Shown here: positions 8,379 to 17,089 of the stretch, piece by piece
Numbering within the stretch: the first letter of the stretch is position 1
Layout of the letters: the number at the start of each line of letters is the position of its first letter
Source of the DNA: an uncultured Prevotellaceae bacterium
Lineage (GTDB): Bacteria > Bacteroidota > Bacteroidia > Bacteroidales > Bacteroidaceae
Assembly: GCA_900316585.1 (NCBI GenBank)
Contig: ONDM01000006.1
Location: forward strand, 62,001 to 126,000
Reading direction: 5' to 3'
DNA: 64,000 nucleotides
The notes under the pieces: generated by a model
What the model was told of the DNA's origin: nothing
Seen by the model: only the letters and a program-made list of their open reading frames with translations
Databases searched by the model: none
Translations under genes and position numbers: made by a program

Positions 8379-8492
8379 ATGGGGAAAGGGAAAGTGGAAC
8401 AAAATCCGAAACTTTTCACCCTCGTAATCCTCAGTGAATCAGTATGCTAGAGCAAAAATGGTGAACGCCATTTTGCATCTGTCGTCTCTTTC

Positions 8493-8525
8493 TTTGGAAA
8501 ACCCTTCCAGAATGTAGTATCTTTG
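8493..8525 (+). promoter_or_regulatory. Orphan Bacteroidota-type promoter
   Basis: TTTG (8493-8496), 21-nt spacer, TATCTTTG (8518-8525). One of the best promoter matches in the window, yet no recognised gene lies downstream on the plus strand before the convergent guaA end. Confidence 0.6.
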
Positions 8526-8529
8526 CATC

Positions 8530-8755
8530 AACGCTGAAAGGAAACTGGAGTGCACGCCAGTAACCTTCCACCTAGTTCTAGAACCAGAGAGAGCAGATAA
8601 ACAAAATTGTTAACCAGAAAAGAGAGAGGGCAATGAAACCAAAAGGAAACTACACAAGCACCAACAGAAATATGCTGAACACCGATTTCAGCAACCCAAA
8701 TATTCTTTACCACCCTTGAAGGGCTTTAGGTAGAGATGCAGAAATCGGTGTTCAG
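8530..8755 (+). ncRNA. Candidate structured small RNA or small mRNA
   Basis: Predicted transcript of the promoter at 8493-8525. It contains small hairpins (CTGG...CCAG near 8544-8560) and ends in a large one: perfect 15-bp arms CTGAACACCGATTTC (8675-8689) and its complement (8741-8755), enclosing an inner stem CTTTACC/GGTAGAG (8705-8711/8729-8735). No run of T follows, so the hairpin is not a classical plus-strand terminator. It may instead serve as the 3' end of guaA on the other strand. Assignment as an RNA gene is inference. Confidence 0.35.
8633..8719 (+). CDS. Candidate 28-residue small protein
   Basis: The only ATG-initiated ORF of any length in the orphan transcript, about 100 nt after the promoter and preceded by a purine-rich GAGAGAGGG. 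The product begins MKPKGNYTSTNRN and ends in NILYHP; polar, no membrane segment, no known family. Its 3' half overlaps the left arm and the inner stem of the large hairpin. It may be chance. Confidence 0.25.
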   Translation: MKPKGNYTSTNRNMLNTDFSNPNILYHP

Positions 8756-8765
8756 TCACTGTAGC

Positions 8766-10379
8766 TTATTCCCACTCAATAGTTGAAGGTGGCTTAGAGG
8801 AGATGTCATAGCAGACGCGATTCACACCTTTCACCTTGTTGATGATTTCGGTGCTGACCTTTGCCATGAAATCGTAAGGCAGATGAGCCCAGTCGGCTGT
8901 CATGGCATCGGTGCTGGTCACCGCACGAAGAGCTACCGGATGCTCATAGGTTCGTTCATCGCCCATGACTCCCACACTGCGTACAGAGGAAAGCAAAATG
9001 GTGCCGGCCTGCCAAATCTGGTCGTACAGGGATACTTCTATCTCGCCATCTTTCATGTCGGCTGGTACACCGGCTGCCAGAATGCGACGGGCTTCCTCTC
9101 CCTTGAGCTTCATCTTGTATTCGCGAAGGCTACGGATGTAAATATCATCGGCATCCTGAAGGATACGAACCTTCTCACGGGTGATGTCTCCCAGGATGCG
9201 GACAGCGAGTCCAGGACCAGGGAATGGATGGCGGGTAATAAGATGTTCAGGCATACCCAACTGGCGACCTACCCGGCGTACCTCGTCCTTGAAGAGCCAT
9301 TTCAGTGGCTCACAAAGGCTCAGACGCATTTCTTCAGGAAGGCCTCCTACATTGTGATGACTCTTGATGACTTTGCCTGTTATGTTCAAACTTTCTATGC
9401 GGTCTGGATAGATGGTACCTTGAGCCAGCCATTTAGCATCGGTAATCTTTTTGGCTTCGGCATTGAAGACTTCAATAAAGTCGCGACCAATGATTTTACG
9501 TTTTTCCTCTGGGTCGGTAACTCCAGCCAAATCGATCAAAAACTTATCGCTGGCATTAACGCCGATGACGTTCAGGCCCAGAACTTCATAATCGCGCATC
9601 ACATCTTGGAACTCGTTCTTGCGGAGCATGCCATGATCCACGAAAATACAAGTCAGGTTCTTGCCGATGGCGCGGTTAAGCAGTACGGCACAAACAGAAG
9701 AATCTACTCCACCAGACAGGCCCAGAATGACGCGGTCGGTGCCTACCTGCTTCTTTATTTCTGCTACCGTAGTGTCTACAAAGGAAGCTGCGCTCCAGTC
9801 TTGGCGGCTACCGCAGATATCTACCACGAAGTTCTTCAGCAGCAAGGAGCCTTGAACGCTGTGGAACACTTCCGGATGGAATTGTACTCCCCACAGCTTT
9901 TCACCGTTTGGCGCCTGATAGGCAGCATTCTTTACGGTTGGCGTGCTGGCTATTTCCCTGAACCCTTCGGGAAGGGCTGTGATGGTGTCACCATGGCTCA
10001 TCCATACTTGACTGTTCTCTGAGAATCCCTTGAAAAGTGGGTTGTCGTGCTCAAAGCTGGTCAGGTTCTGTCGACCGTACTCGCGGCTGCCTGCAGGTTC
10101 TACGTTACCACCATAGAGGTAGCTCATGTACTGAGCACCATAGCAGATTCCTAAAATAGGATATTTGCCACGTATATGGGTCAGATCTACCTTGAAGGCT
10201 GTTTCATCATAGACAGAAAAAGGACTGCCGCTGAGGATTACGCCAATGACCGAGGGGTCATCATGAGGAAACTTGTTGTAGGGTAAAATCTCACAGAAAG
10301 TATCAAGTTCACGAACGCGGCGGCCTATCAGCTGGGTGGTCTGTGAACCGAAGTCTAGGATAATAATTTTCTGTTGCAT
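8766..10379 (-). CDS. guaA: GMP synthase (glutamine-hydrolysing)
   Basis: Converts XMP to GMP using ATP and glutamine. The 537-residue protein has a class I glutamine amidotransferase domain (nucleophile Cys79 in LGICYGAQ, His168 and Glu170 in GVQFHPEV), an ATP-pyrophosphatase domain with P-loop LSGGVDSS (221-228), and the C-terminal dimerisation domain ending in PPSTIEWE, as in all GuaA. Start ATG at 10379: an upstream in-frame extension to 10424 would run through the -7 box. Full length, standard family size. Confidence 0.98.
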   Translation of the reverse strand: MQQKIIILDFGSQTTQLIGRRVRELDTFCEILPYNKFPHDDPSVIGVILSGSPFSVYDETAFKVDLTHIRGKYPILGICYGAQYMSYLYGGNVEPAGSREYGRQNLTSFEHDNPLFKGFSENSQVWMSHGDTITALPEGFREIASTPTVKNAAYQAPNGEKLWGVQFHPEVFHSVQGSLLLKNFVVDICGSRQDWSAASFVDTTVAEIKKQVGTDRVILGLSGGVDSSVCAVLLNRAIGKNLTCIFVDHGMLRKNEFQDVMRDYEVLGLNVIGVNASDKFLIDLAGVTDPEEKRKIIGRDFIEVFNAEAKKITDAKWLAQGTIYPDRIESLNITGKVIKSHHNVGGLPEEMRLSLCEPLKWLFKDEVRRVGRQLGMPEHLITRHPFPGPGLAVRILGDITREKVRILQDADDIYIRSLREYKMKLKGEEARRILAAGVPADMKDGEIEVSLYDQIWQAGTILLSSVRSVGVMGDERTYEHPVALRAVTSTDAMTADWAHLPYDFMAKVSTEIINKVKGVNRVCYDISSKPPSTIEWE

Positions 10380-10401
10380 ACGTTTTTTATAAAAAGTGGT
10401 G

Positions 10402-10409
10402 CAAAGATA
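10402..10409 (-). promoter_or_regulatory. -7 box TATCTTTG of guaA
   Basis: TAnnTTTG match on the minus strand, 23 nt before the guaA start. Confidence 0.7.
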
Positions 10410-10436
10410 ATGTCTTTTCTTCACACAGCCAATTTT

Positions 10437-11351
10437 TCAAGCGTTCTGTTGGGCTTCCAGAAACTGTAGTTCTGCTTCCAGCATTTCCAGTTTCGGCATT
10501 TGGAGTCCATGCTTTCGTGCCTCTTCCAGCGGACGGGTATACAGGTAGTAGATTTCCATGGGCCTGTGGTAATCGTAATCCAGCTTCATGCTTGGCGAAT
10601 AAGGCGTCATGTCCAAAGTGTTCTGTATCATTTTGTCGGCAAAGGACATCGGGATGTTGACACCCATTTGCTGGGCTGTATGAATTACTTCCAGCATTTG
10701 TTCCTTTATCAGTTTGAAGGTGGAAGGATTCTTTAGCAGAAGGTCTGTGCGGGTGTTCAGTGCCACGGTCATGCCATTGAACGGCATGTTCCAGACTGCT
10801 TTCTTCCAACGGGCTTCGTGGTATTCTACCAGGTTGGCATCTACATTTGCCTTTTTGAAATCTCGGATGAGCTGGTTCATTAACTCTTCATTGTGGCAGG
10901 AATAATTGCCGATGTTGATATAGCCATAGCATTGATGGTTGATGTGTCCAGGCTCTGTCTTCGCAGAGCAGATGAAGGCCAGGCCTGCTGCCAGTTCCAG
11001 GCGTGGGAACATTTTCTGCACATCGGCTTCCAGACCTATTCCGTTCTGGATAAGCACTACCAGGGTGTCTTGGTGCAGAAGGGGAGGCAGAAGCTCAGCG
11101 AGCAGGTGATTGTTGACGGATTTCAGGCAGACAAACACTACATCGCAGGTGGGCATGTCTTGGGTGCTGCTATAGGCATTTACATCGGAAAGGTGAAAAC
11201 TACCATCGCAGGAATCCACTTGTAATCCGTTTTTCTTCACATATTCATAATCCTTATGCAGGAGGAAATGCACCTCTTGTCCGGAATGAGCCAGCTTTGC
11301 TCCATAATAACCACCAATGGCACCTGTGCCTATTACTCCATATCTTAACAT
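10437..11351 (-). CDS. panE: Ketopantoate reductase (2-dehydropantoate 2-reductase)
   Basis: NADPH-dependent reduction of ketopantoate to pantoate, for coenzyme A synthesis. The 304-residue protein opens with the dinucleotide-binding GVIGTGAIGGYYGAKL (GxGxxG at 8-13) and has the VLIQNGIG substrate-region motif and KAVWNMPFNGMT with the catalytic lysine, then the all-helical ApbA_C domain. It ends 57 nt upstream of guaA on the same strand, but each gene has its own -7 box, so they are probably separate units. Confidence 0.93.
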   Translation of the reverse strand: MLRYGVIGTGAIGGYYGAKLAHSGQEVHFLLHKDYEYVKKNGLQVDSCDGSFHLSDVNAYSSTQDMPTCDVVFVCLKSVNNHLLAELLPPLLHQDTLVVLIQNGIGLEADVQKMFPRLELAAGLAFICSAKTEPGHINHQCYGYINIGNYSCHNEELMNQLIRDFKKANVDANLVEYHEARWKKAVWNMPFNGMTVALNTRTDLLLKNPSTFKLIKEQMLEVIHTAQQMGVNIPMSFADKMIQNTLDMTPYSPSMKLDYDYHRPMEIYYLYTRPLEEARKHGLQMPKLEMLEAELQFLEAQQNA

Positions 11352-11371
11352 ACAGCTCTTAATTTTTATTG

Positions 11372-11379
11372 CAAATATA
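11372..11379 (-). promoter_or_regulatory. -7 box TATATTTG of panE
   Basis: TAnnTTTG match on the minus strand, 21 nt before the panE ATG. Confidence 0.65.
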
Positions 11380-11489
11380 CATAAAAACCTGATTGAGCTT
11401 CAGTTTTTTGCAAAAATAATTGGTATTCAAGGATTCGTGATGTTTAGTCGAATGGATTTCGTATTTAGTCGAAAACGTCAAGGTGTGTT

Positions 11490-11521
11490 TTTGCTTGGTT
11501 GGAATGATTGTATTATATTTG
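11490..11521 (+). promoter_or_regulatory. Promoter of the LytS-LytTR-PfkB operon
   Basis: TTTG (11490-11493), 20-nt spacer, TATATTTG (11514-11521); the start codon is 24 nt downstream. A textbook Bacteroidota promoter. Confidence 0.75.
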
Positions 11522-11544
11522 CAGAGAAAAAAAAGTAAAACCAG

Positions 11545-12633
11545 ATGGCACAGCATTATAAACTAAGGACTTCGTGGGGGCAGTTTGCACTGCTTGCCTT
11601 TGTGATTTGGCTGATGTTCTTTATTCCTTTTTTGGGGCATATGGCCACAGGGAAAGGTGTGGAGCAGGCATTTTACTCCTTGAAATATGTGACTCCCCTT
11701 TATTTTCTGTGGATAGGGACTTTCTGCCTGAACTACTTTTGGCTGGTTCCCCGTTATTTCCTCCGGAAAAAGTATATGGTATTTTGGCTTCTTCAGATTC
11801 TGTTCTACTGGATGCTGAATATGGGTGCGGGCCAGTTGGCTTTTTACCTTTATGAAATTTCCGACAATGCCGCCATTTTTGGTAGGCATGAAGCTCCGAA
11901 AGAGTTCTTCGTCTTGTACCATTTGATCAACCTGCTGCTTATAATCCTGATTACGGTGGCAGCCATTTCTCTTAGGACTACCCAGCTGAACAAACTGTTG
12001 CAGGATGAAAAGGCCCAGATAGAAAAAGAACGCACGGAGGGCGAGTTGGAGCGTCTGAAGGGGCAGTTGAACCCCCACTTCCTTTTTAATACGCTGAACA
12101 ACATCTCCTCATTGGCCGCCTTTGATCCTGATGCTACGCAAACGGCTATTGCCCGCTTGAGCGATATGCTTCGTTATGTGCTCTATGAGACTTCGGATGC
12201 CAGAGTTCCTCTGCAGAAAGATCTGGACTTCATTCAGAACTACATCGACCTGATGAACATCCGTTACGAGGATACGCTGCACCTGGATGTGGACCTGAAG
12301 ACTTCTCATCCGGAGTATCAGATTCCGCCGATGCTTTTCATTTCCCTGCTGGAAAATGCGTTCAAGTACGGTGCCAGCAGTCTGCATGAATGTAGGTTGC
12401 AGGCCAAGCTGGAGGAGCAGATAGATAAGGATGGCAGATTGGAGGGGCTGACGTTCACCGTGAGGAACACTCAGCTTACCGATGAGGAGATGCGCAACAA
12501 GGAGAAAGGTGGTGTGGGCCTCCAGAATTTGGAAAAGCGGCTATGCTTGCTCTATCCCGACCAGCACCAGCTTACTTGTGAGGAGACCGGTGATGGTTAC
12601 TATGTGGCTAAACTTGAATTGAAAACAATATGA
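11545..12633 (+). CDS. LytS/YehU-type sensor histidine kinase
   Basis: 362-residue inner-membrane kinase. Four hydrophobic segments (about 12-32, 47-67, 78-100, 122-143) precede a coiled linker (148-172) and the His_kinase domain, with the phosphoacceptor His178 in QLNPHFLFNTLNN, an N-box LLENAFKYG (about 258-266) and a degenerate G-box GGVGLQNLEKRL. No large extracytoplasmic sensor domain is present, so the stimulus is probably sensed in or near the membrane. Its TGA overlaps the ATG of the LytTR regulator. Confidence 0.93.
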   Translation: MAQHYKLRTSWGQFALLAFVIWLMFFIPFLGHMATGKGVEQAFYSLKYVTPLYFLWIGTFCLNYFWLVPRYFLRKKYMVFWLLQILFYWMLNMGAGQLAFYLYEISDNAAIFGRHEAPKEFFVLYHLINLLLIILITVAAISLRTTQLNKLLQDEKAQIEKERTEGELERLKGQLNPHFLFNTLNNISSLAAFDPDATQTAIARLSDMLRYVLYETSDARVPLQKDLDFIQNYIDLMNIRYEDTLHLDVDLKTSHPEYQIPPMLFISLLENAFKYGASSLHECRLQAKLEEQIDKDGRLEGLTFTVRNTQLTDEEMRNKEKGGVGLQNLEKRLCLLYPDQHQLTCEETGDGYYVAKLELKTI

Positions 12634-13370
12634 GACTGAATTGTGTGATAGTGGATGATGAGCCGTTGGCCATCAAACTGATGAAGAGTTTTGTAGAACG
12701 CACTCCCTTCCTAGACTTGAAGGGGACATTCCTTAATCCAATGGATGCGCTGGCGTTTATTGATGAAACTATAAATTTGGTTTTTATGGACATCAACATG
12801 CCTGGTATAACAGGCTTGGAATTATCTAAGCTCATCCGTCCTCAGACTAAGATTATTTTCACTACAGCCTATAAGGAATATGCTTTTGAAAGTTATGAGG
12901 TGCAGGCTATTGATTATCTCTTGAAGCCTATAAGCTATCCTAAATTCCTTTCTGCTGTGACCCGGGCAAAGGAATACTTTGAGCAGATAGAGGCTGCCAA
13001 GGGGGCTTCTGCTTCATCAGCAGCTGCTGCACAGGCAGATGGCTCCGTGGACCCCAATGCCGAATATATTTTCGTGAAATGTGAGTATAAGCAAGTTCGT
13101 GTAGACCTGGATCAGATTCTGTTCATCAGTGGTCTGAAGGACTATGTTCGTATTCATTTGAAGAATCAGCCACGTCCTTTAATCGCATTGACCACGATGA
13201 AAGGAATAGAGGAAAAATTGCCGGTGAACCGTTTCTGCCGTGTCCATCGCTCTTATATTGTAGCCATGGACAAGATAGAGAGTGTGGAGCGTAATGTGAT
13301 TACCATTGCCGGTGAAGCTATCCCAGTTTCAGAAGCTAATCAGGATAAGTTTTATTCTTTGTTGAAATGA
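12630..13370 (+). CDS. LytTR-family response regulator
   Basis: 246 residues. Receiver domain 1-120 with acidic pocket VDDEP (9-13), phosphoacceptor Asp54 in VFMDINMPG and Lys in YLLKPIS. An Ala/Ser-rich linker (about 129-148) follows, then a LytTR DNA-binding domain to the end (VKCEYKQVRV, ISGLKDYVRIHL, RVHRSYIVAM). Overlaps the kinase upstream and the PfkB kinase downstream by 4 nt each, so all three are translated in a coupled way. LytTR regulators bind paired direct repeats; none was identified. Confidence 0.94.
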   Translation: MRLNCVIVDDEPLAIKLMKSFVERTPFLDLKGTFLNPMDALAFIDETINLVFMDINMPGITGLELSKLIRPQTKIIFTTAYKEYAFESYEVQAIDYLLKPISYPKFLSAVTRAKEYFEQIEAAKGASASSAAAAQADGSVDPNAEYIFVKCEYKQVRVDLDQILFISGLKDYVRIHLKNQPRPLIALTTMKGIEEKLPVNRFCRVHRSYIVAMDKIESVERNVITIAGEAIPVSEANQDKFYSLLK

Positions 13371-14290
13371 GAAAAGTTATTGGAATAGGAGAGAGTGTAC
13401 TTGACATCGTACTTAAGAACAATGAGCCTAAGTCGGCTAATCCTGGTGGCTCGGCGTTCAATGCCATCATCTCTCTGGGGCGCTGTGGCCTGCCTTGTTG
13501 TTTCCTGACAGAAATGGGGGATGACCATGTCGCTACCCTGACCATGGATTTCATGGAAAGGAATGGGGTTGATTCCCATTTTGTGACTCAAATTCCAAAT
13601 ACCAAAAGCAAGGTGTCTCTGGCTTTCCTCAATGAACAAAATGAAGCCAGTTACCAGTTTTACAGGGATCCTGAGCCAGAGAATCTAGTATATAACCAGC
13701 CGGATATTTGCCCTGATGATTTGGTACTTATCAGTTCATTCTATGCTGTTAATCCTGCTATTCGTTATAGAGTTCAGCCGTTTTTGAAGAAAGCTCATGA
13801 TGCAGGAGCCATTATCTATTATGATGTGAACTTCAGGATGAACCATGCAAGTTCCATTCCGGCTGTGCTGGCCAGTGTACAGGAAAATTTTTCTTTGGCT
13901 GGAATAGTGAGGGGGTCAGTGGATGATTTCAAGGTGCTTTATGGAATTACAGATGCTGACGAAATCTATGCGAAATATGTCTCTCCCTACTGCAAGATAC
14001 TGATTCTGACCAATGGAGCCAATCCTGTACGTATATATACCCCTGATGTCTGTTTGTTTTTTGATGTAGAGCAAATGAAGACTTTGAGTACGATTGGGGC
14101 AGGTGACAACTATAATGCAGGTGTATTGTATTATTTGTATAAAAATCAAATAGTGGGGCAGGACTTGCTGAAGCTGGAAAAGGACCTATGGTATGAACTA
14201 CAGAAAGAAGCGGAAAGCTTTGCAACCAATGTCTGCCAAAGCATAGAAAATTATGTGTCAATAGACTTTGGCAAAAGAAAAATCCTATAG
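13367..14290 (+). CDS. PfkB-family carbohydrate/nucleoside kinase
   Basis: 307 residues. PfkB signature 1 near the N-terminus (NPGGSAFNAIISLGRCG, about 25-41) and signature 2 with the catalytic base in TIGAGDNYNAG (about 244-254). It phosphorylates a sugar or nucleoside hydroxyl with ATP; the substrate (fructose-like, ribose or adenosine) cannot be fixed from sequence. It starts inside the stop codon of the LytTR regulator, so its expression is tied to that two-component system, which may sense or regulate sugar status. A strong hairpin follows the stop. Confidence 0.88.
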   Translation: MRKVIGIGESVLDIVLKNNEPKSANPGGSAFNAIISLGRCGLPCCFLTEMGDDHVATLTMDFMERNGVDSHFVTQIPNTKSKVSLAFLNEQNEASYQFYRDPEPENLVYNQPDICPDDLVLISSFYAVNPAIRYRVQPFLKKAHDAGAIIYYDVNFRMNHASSIPAVLASVQENFSLAGIVRGSVDDFKVLYGITDADEIYAKYVSPYCKILILTNGANPVRIYTPDVCLFFDVEQMKTLSTIGAGDNYNAGVLYYLYKNQIVGQDLLKLEKDLWYELQKEAESFATNVCQSIENYVSIDFGKRKIL

Positions 14291-14297
14291 AAATAGT

Positions 14298-14334
14298 AAA
14301 GCGCCAACCCTTTTTGAGGGTTGGCGCTTTTAAA
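14298..14334. terminator. Bidirectional terminator between pfkB and mscL
   Basis: 13-bp perfect stem AAAGCGCCAACCC/GGGTTGGCGCTTT with a 7-nt loop, lying between convergent genes; A/T runs on both sides suit both directions. Confidence 0.93.
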
Positions 14335-14348
14335 TTGTTATTCTTCAA

Positions 14349-14783
14349 TTATTTCTGCTGATTTTTCATCAGGTCACGAATTTCAGTCAATAATTTTTCT
14401 TCTGCACTTGGCTCTGGATCTGGAGCAGGAGCTTCTTCCTCTTCTTTCTTCCTTAATTCGGACATTTTAGCTATACCCTTGACAATAAAGAAGATACACA
14501 GTGCAACAATCAAGAAGTCAATGACATTCTGGAGGAATGCGCCATAATTCCATGTTACAGCTTCTTGCACTACTTCTTCGCCTTGAACGACAGCATCCTT
14601 CAGGACTACTTTAAGGTCAGATACACTATGGCCACCTAACAATAAGCCTACAAATGGCATGATCAGGTCTGCTACTACAGAACTGACAATCTTACCGAAT
14701 GCACCGCCGATGATAACACCGACTGCCATGTCTACCACATTGCCTTTCATGGCAAATGCTTTAAAATCATTTATAAATCCCAT
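14349..14783 (-). CDS. mscL: Large-conductance mechanosensitive channel MscL
   Basis: Releases solutes on hypo-osmotic shock; homopentamer in the inner membrane. The 144-residue protein has an N-terminal amphipathic helix and TM1 with the gate segment ([33 protein letters not shown]), TM2 (about 80-102, [21 protein letters not shown] written in part) and a charged cytoplasmic helix ([19 protein letters not shown]) ending in LLTEIRDLM, as in the family. Single-gene unit with its own -7 box. Confidence 0.96.
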   Translation of the reverse strand: MGFINDFKAFAMKGNVVDMAVGVIIGGAFGKIVSSVVADLIMPFVGLLLGGHSVSDLKVVLKDAVVQGEEVVQEAVTWNYGAFLQNVIDFLIVALCIFFIVKGIAKMSELRKKEEEEAPAPDPEPSAEEKLLTEIRDLMKNQQK

Positions 14784-14818
14784 TTTTTTTAAAATTTAAG
14801 TTAGACTAATATTTGCTA

Positions 14819-14826
14819 CAAATATA
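14819..14826 (-). promoter_or_regulatory. -7 box TATATTTG of mscL
   Basis: TAnnTTTG match on the minus strand, 36 nt before the mscL ATG. Confidence 0.65.
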
Positions 14827-14930
14827 AGAATTTTTTTATATATCTCCATACGAAGACAAAAAAAACACTTTTTTTACTAGCTATTGCAAAAAAAATAAAT
14901 CGTTTAATTCCTTATTATAAAATATTTCAG

Positions 14931-14938
14931 TAAATTTG
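14931..14938 (+). promoter_or_regulatory. -7 box TAAATTTG of gap
   Basis: TAnnTTTG match 86 nt before the gap ATG, giving an AT-rich leader of about 80 nt. The rest of the 240-nt mscL-gap interval shows only A/T-rich sequence. Confidence 0.6.
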
Positions 14939-15023
14939 TACCGAAAATTAGTGGCTATGTTATATAGTACCTGGTTTGTAATAATAATAAACATTTTATT
15001 AACACATAAAAACTTTTTAATCA

Positions 15024-16091
15024 ATGACAAAAGTAGCTATTAACGGTTTTGGCCGTATTGGTCGTCTCGCATTCCGTCAGATGTTTGAAGCTGAAGGTTA
15101 TGAGGTTGTTGCAATCAATGACTTGACTTCTCCAAAGATGCTTGCACATCTTCTGAAGTATGATACTGCTCAGGGTGGTTTCGCTGGCAAGTATGGTGAA
15201 GGTAAGCACACTGTATCTTTCAAGGATGCTGTTCTTGCTGAGGATGGTAAGACTGTTGTAACTCCAGGTTCTATCACTGTAGACGGTAAGGAGATTACTA
15301 TTTATGCTAAGCCAAACGCTGCTGAACTTCCTTGGGGCGAGCTTGGTGTAGACGTAGTTCTTGAGTGCACAGGTTTCTATACCTCTAAGGCTAAGGCTTC
15401 TGCTCACATCACTGCTGGTGCTAAGAAGGTTGTTATCTCTGCTCCTGCTGGTAACGATCTGCCTACTATCGTTTACAATGTAAACCACAAGACTCTGACT
15501 CCTGCTGATACTATCATCTCTGCAGCATCTTGTACTACTAACTGCTTGGCTCCTATGGCTGCAGCTCTGAATGCATATGCTCCTATCCAGTCTGGTATCA
15601 TGTCTACAATCCATGCTTATACTGGTGACCAGATGATTCTTGACGGTCCTCAGCGTAAGGGTGACCTTCGTCGTTCACGTGCAGGTGCTCAGAACATCGT
15701 TCCTAACTCAACTGGTGCTGCTAAGGCTATCGGTTTGGTTATCCCAGAATTGAACGGTAAGTTGATCGGTTCTGCTCAGCGTGTTCCTACTCCTACTGGT
15801 TCTACTACTATTCTTATCGCTGTTGTTAAGAAGGCTGGTGTAACTGTTGAGGGTATCAACGAGGCTATGAAGGCTGCTGTTACTGAGAGCTATGGTTACA
15901 ACGAGGATCAGATCGTTTCTTCTGATATCATCGGTATGAAGTACGGTTCTCTCTTCGACGCTACTCAGACTATGGTTAGCAAGATCGATGATGAAACTTA
16001 TCAGGTACAGGTTGTTAGCTGGTATGACAATGAGAACAGCTACACTTCTCAGATGGTTCGTACTATCAAGTATCTTGCAGAGCTGAAGTAA
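15024..16091 (+). CDS. gap: Glyceraldehyde-3-phosphate dehydrogenase, type I
   Basis: Glycolysis: glyceraldehyde-3-phosphate + NAD+ + Pi to 1,3-bisphosphoglycerate. The 355-residue protein has the NAD site INGFGRIGR (6-14), the catalytic Cys170 in [12 protein letters not shown] and His197 in [11 protein letters not shown]. It is slightly longer than the typical 331-340 because of extra residues in the N-terminal domain ([12 protein letters not shown] and [16 protein letters not shown]). Codon use is strongly biased (GCT, GGT, ATC, CGT), more so than its neighbours, as expected for a highly expressed gene. Own promoter and terminator. Confidence 0.97.
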   Translation: MTKVAINGFGRIGRLAFRQMFEAEGYEVVAINDLTSPKMLAHLLKYDTAQGGFAGKYGEGKHTVSFKDAVLAEDGKTVVTPGSITVDGKEITIYAKPNAAELPWGELGVDVVLECTGFYTSKAKASAHITAGAKKVVISAPAGNDLPTIVYNVNHKTLTPADTIISAASCTTNCLAPMAAALNAYAPIQSGIMSTIHAYTGDQMILDGPQRKGDLRRSRAGAQNIVPNSTGAAKAIGLVIPELNGKLIGSAQRVPTPTGSTTILIAVVKKAGVTVEGINEAMKAAVTESYGYNEDQIVSSDIIGMKYGSLFDATQTMVSKIDDETYQVQVVSWYDNENSYTSQMVRTIKYLAELK

Positions 16092-16122
16092 TCTGACACT
16101 GCTTACAGATATTAGTAAAAAT

Positions 16123-16155
16123 AAAAAGGTACTTCCTTTGGAGGTACCTTTTTAT
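16123..16155 (+). terminator. gap terminator, overlapping the miaA promoter
   Basis: Stem AAAAAGGTACTTCC/GGAGGTACCTTTTT with a TTT loop and trailing T. The loop and the first base of the right arm form TTTG (16137-16140), which is also at the -33 position of the miaA promoter. Confidence 0.9.
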
Positions 16156-16168
16156 TTTGCTATTTTTG
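16137..16168 (+). promoter_or_regulatory. miaA promoter (leaderless type)
   Basis: TTTG (16137-16140), exactly 20 nt, TATTTTTG (16161-16168); the ATG at 16173 is 5 nt after the box, so the mRNA probably starts at the AUG. Confidence 0.75.
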
Positions 16169-16172
16169 CAGT

Positions 16173-17087
16173 ATGAATTACGATTTGATTACCATTCTAG
16201 GGCCTACGGCAAGTGGAAAAACGGATTTGGCTGCCCACTTGGCTTATGACCTTCATACGGAAATCATCAGTGCTGACAGCAGGCAGATCTATAGAGGTAT
16301 GGATCTGGGTACAGGGAAAGATCTGGAAGATTATGTAGTGAAAGGTCGGCAGATTCCCTATCACCTTATAGATATTTGCGATGCGGGATTTAAATACAAC
16401 CTGTTTATGTATCAGCAGGATTTCCTGAAGGCGTACCTGGATATGAGAAATCGTAATCTGATGCCTATATTGTGTGGAGGAACGGGACTTTACATCGAAT
16501 CAGTACTGAAAGGCTATCGTATGATTCCTGTACCTGAGAATCCGGAGTTGCGGGCTAGTCTGGAAGGCAAGTCGTTGGATGAATTGGCAGCGATTCTCTC
16601 TGGCTATAAGACTCTCCATAATTCTACAGATGTGGATACGCCGAAACGAGCTATCCGGGCCATTGAAATAGGGGAGTACTATAGAAGGCATCCTGTCAAG
16701 GAGCGGGAGTTCCCGGAGATTCATCCGCTTATTGTGGGGGTGAATATTGACCGTAATCTGCGTCGTGAAAAAATCACGAATCGCTTAAAGCAACGGTTGG
16801 ATAATGGTATGCTTGATGAAATCAGGCGGCTGTTGGATTCGGGTATTCATCCGGACGACTTGATTTATTATGGTCTGGAATACAAATACCTAACCATGTA
16901 TGTGATAGGAAAGTTGTCCTATGAAGAGATGTTCAATCAACTGGAAATTGCAATTCATCAGTTCGCAAAAAGGCAGATGACCTGGTTCCGTGGGATGGAA
17001 CGTCGGGGCTTCGTCATACATTGGATAGAAGCAACACTTCCTATGGAAGAGAAAGTGGGAAGGATTAAAGAATTATTAAACCAATAG
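16173..17087 (+). CDS. miaA: tRNA dimethylallyltransferase
   Basis: Adds dimethylallyl to N6 of A37 in tRNAs reading UNN codons. The 304-residue protein has the P-loop GPTASGKT (10-17), SADSRQIYRGMDLGTGK (about 35-51) and the Thr-rich pocket followed by CGGTGLYIESVLKGY, all diagnostic of MiaA. Its stop lies 2 nt before the next gene's ATG. Bacteroidales often carry two MiaA paralogues; this one has the short dialect of the helical insert, but the second copy cannot be judged from this window. Confidence 0.95.
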   Translation: MNYDLITILGPTASGKTDLAAHLAYDLHTEIISADSRQIYRGMDLGTGKDLEDYVVKGRQIPYHLIDICDAGFKYNLFMYQQDFLKAYLDMRNRNLMPILCGGTGLYIESVLKGYRMIPVPENPELRASLEGKSLDELAAILSGYKTLHNSTDVDTPKRAIRAIEIGEYYRRHPVKEREFPEIHPLIVGVNIDRNLRREKITNRLKQRLDNGMLDEIRRLLDSGIHPDDLIYYGLEYKYLTMYVIGKLSYEEMFNQLEIAIHQFAKRQMTWFRGMERRGFVIHWIEATLPMEEKVGRIKELLNQ

Positions 17088-17089
17088 TG

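Noticed and set aside
8675..8755. Miniature transposon with 15-bp terminal repeats
   Set aside because: No target-site duplication flanks the arms, and nested inner pairing fits an RNA or terminator hairpin better.
8883..10022. 379-codon plus-strand ORF
   Set aside because: Fully antisense to guaA, whose motifs are complete; the product has no family features. It is a shadow of guaA codon use.
14939..15023. Riboswitch in the gap leader
   Set aside because: The 85-nt leader is plain A/T-rich with no stem or known aptamer motif.
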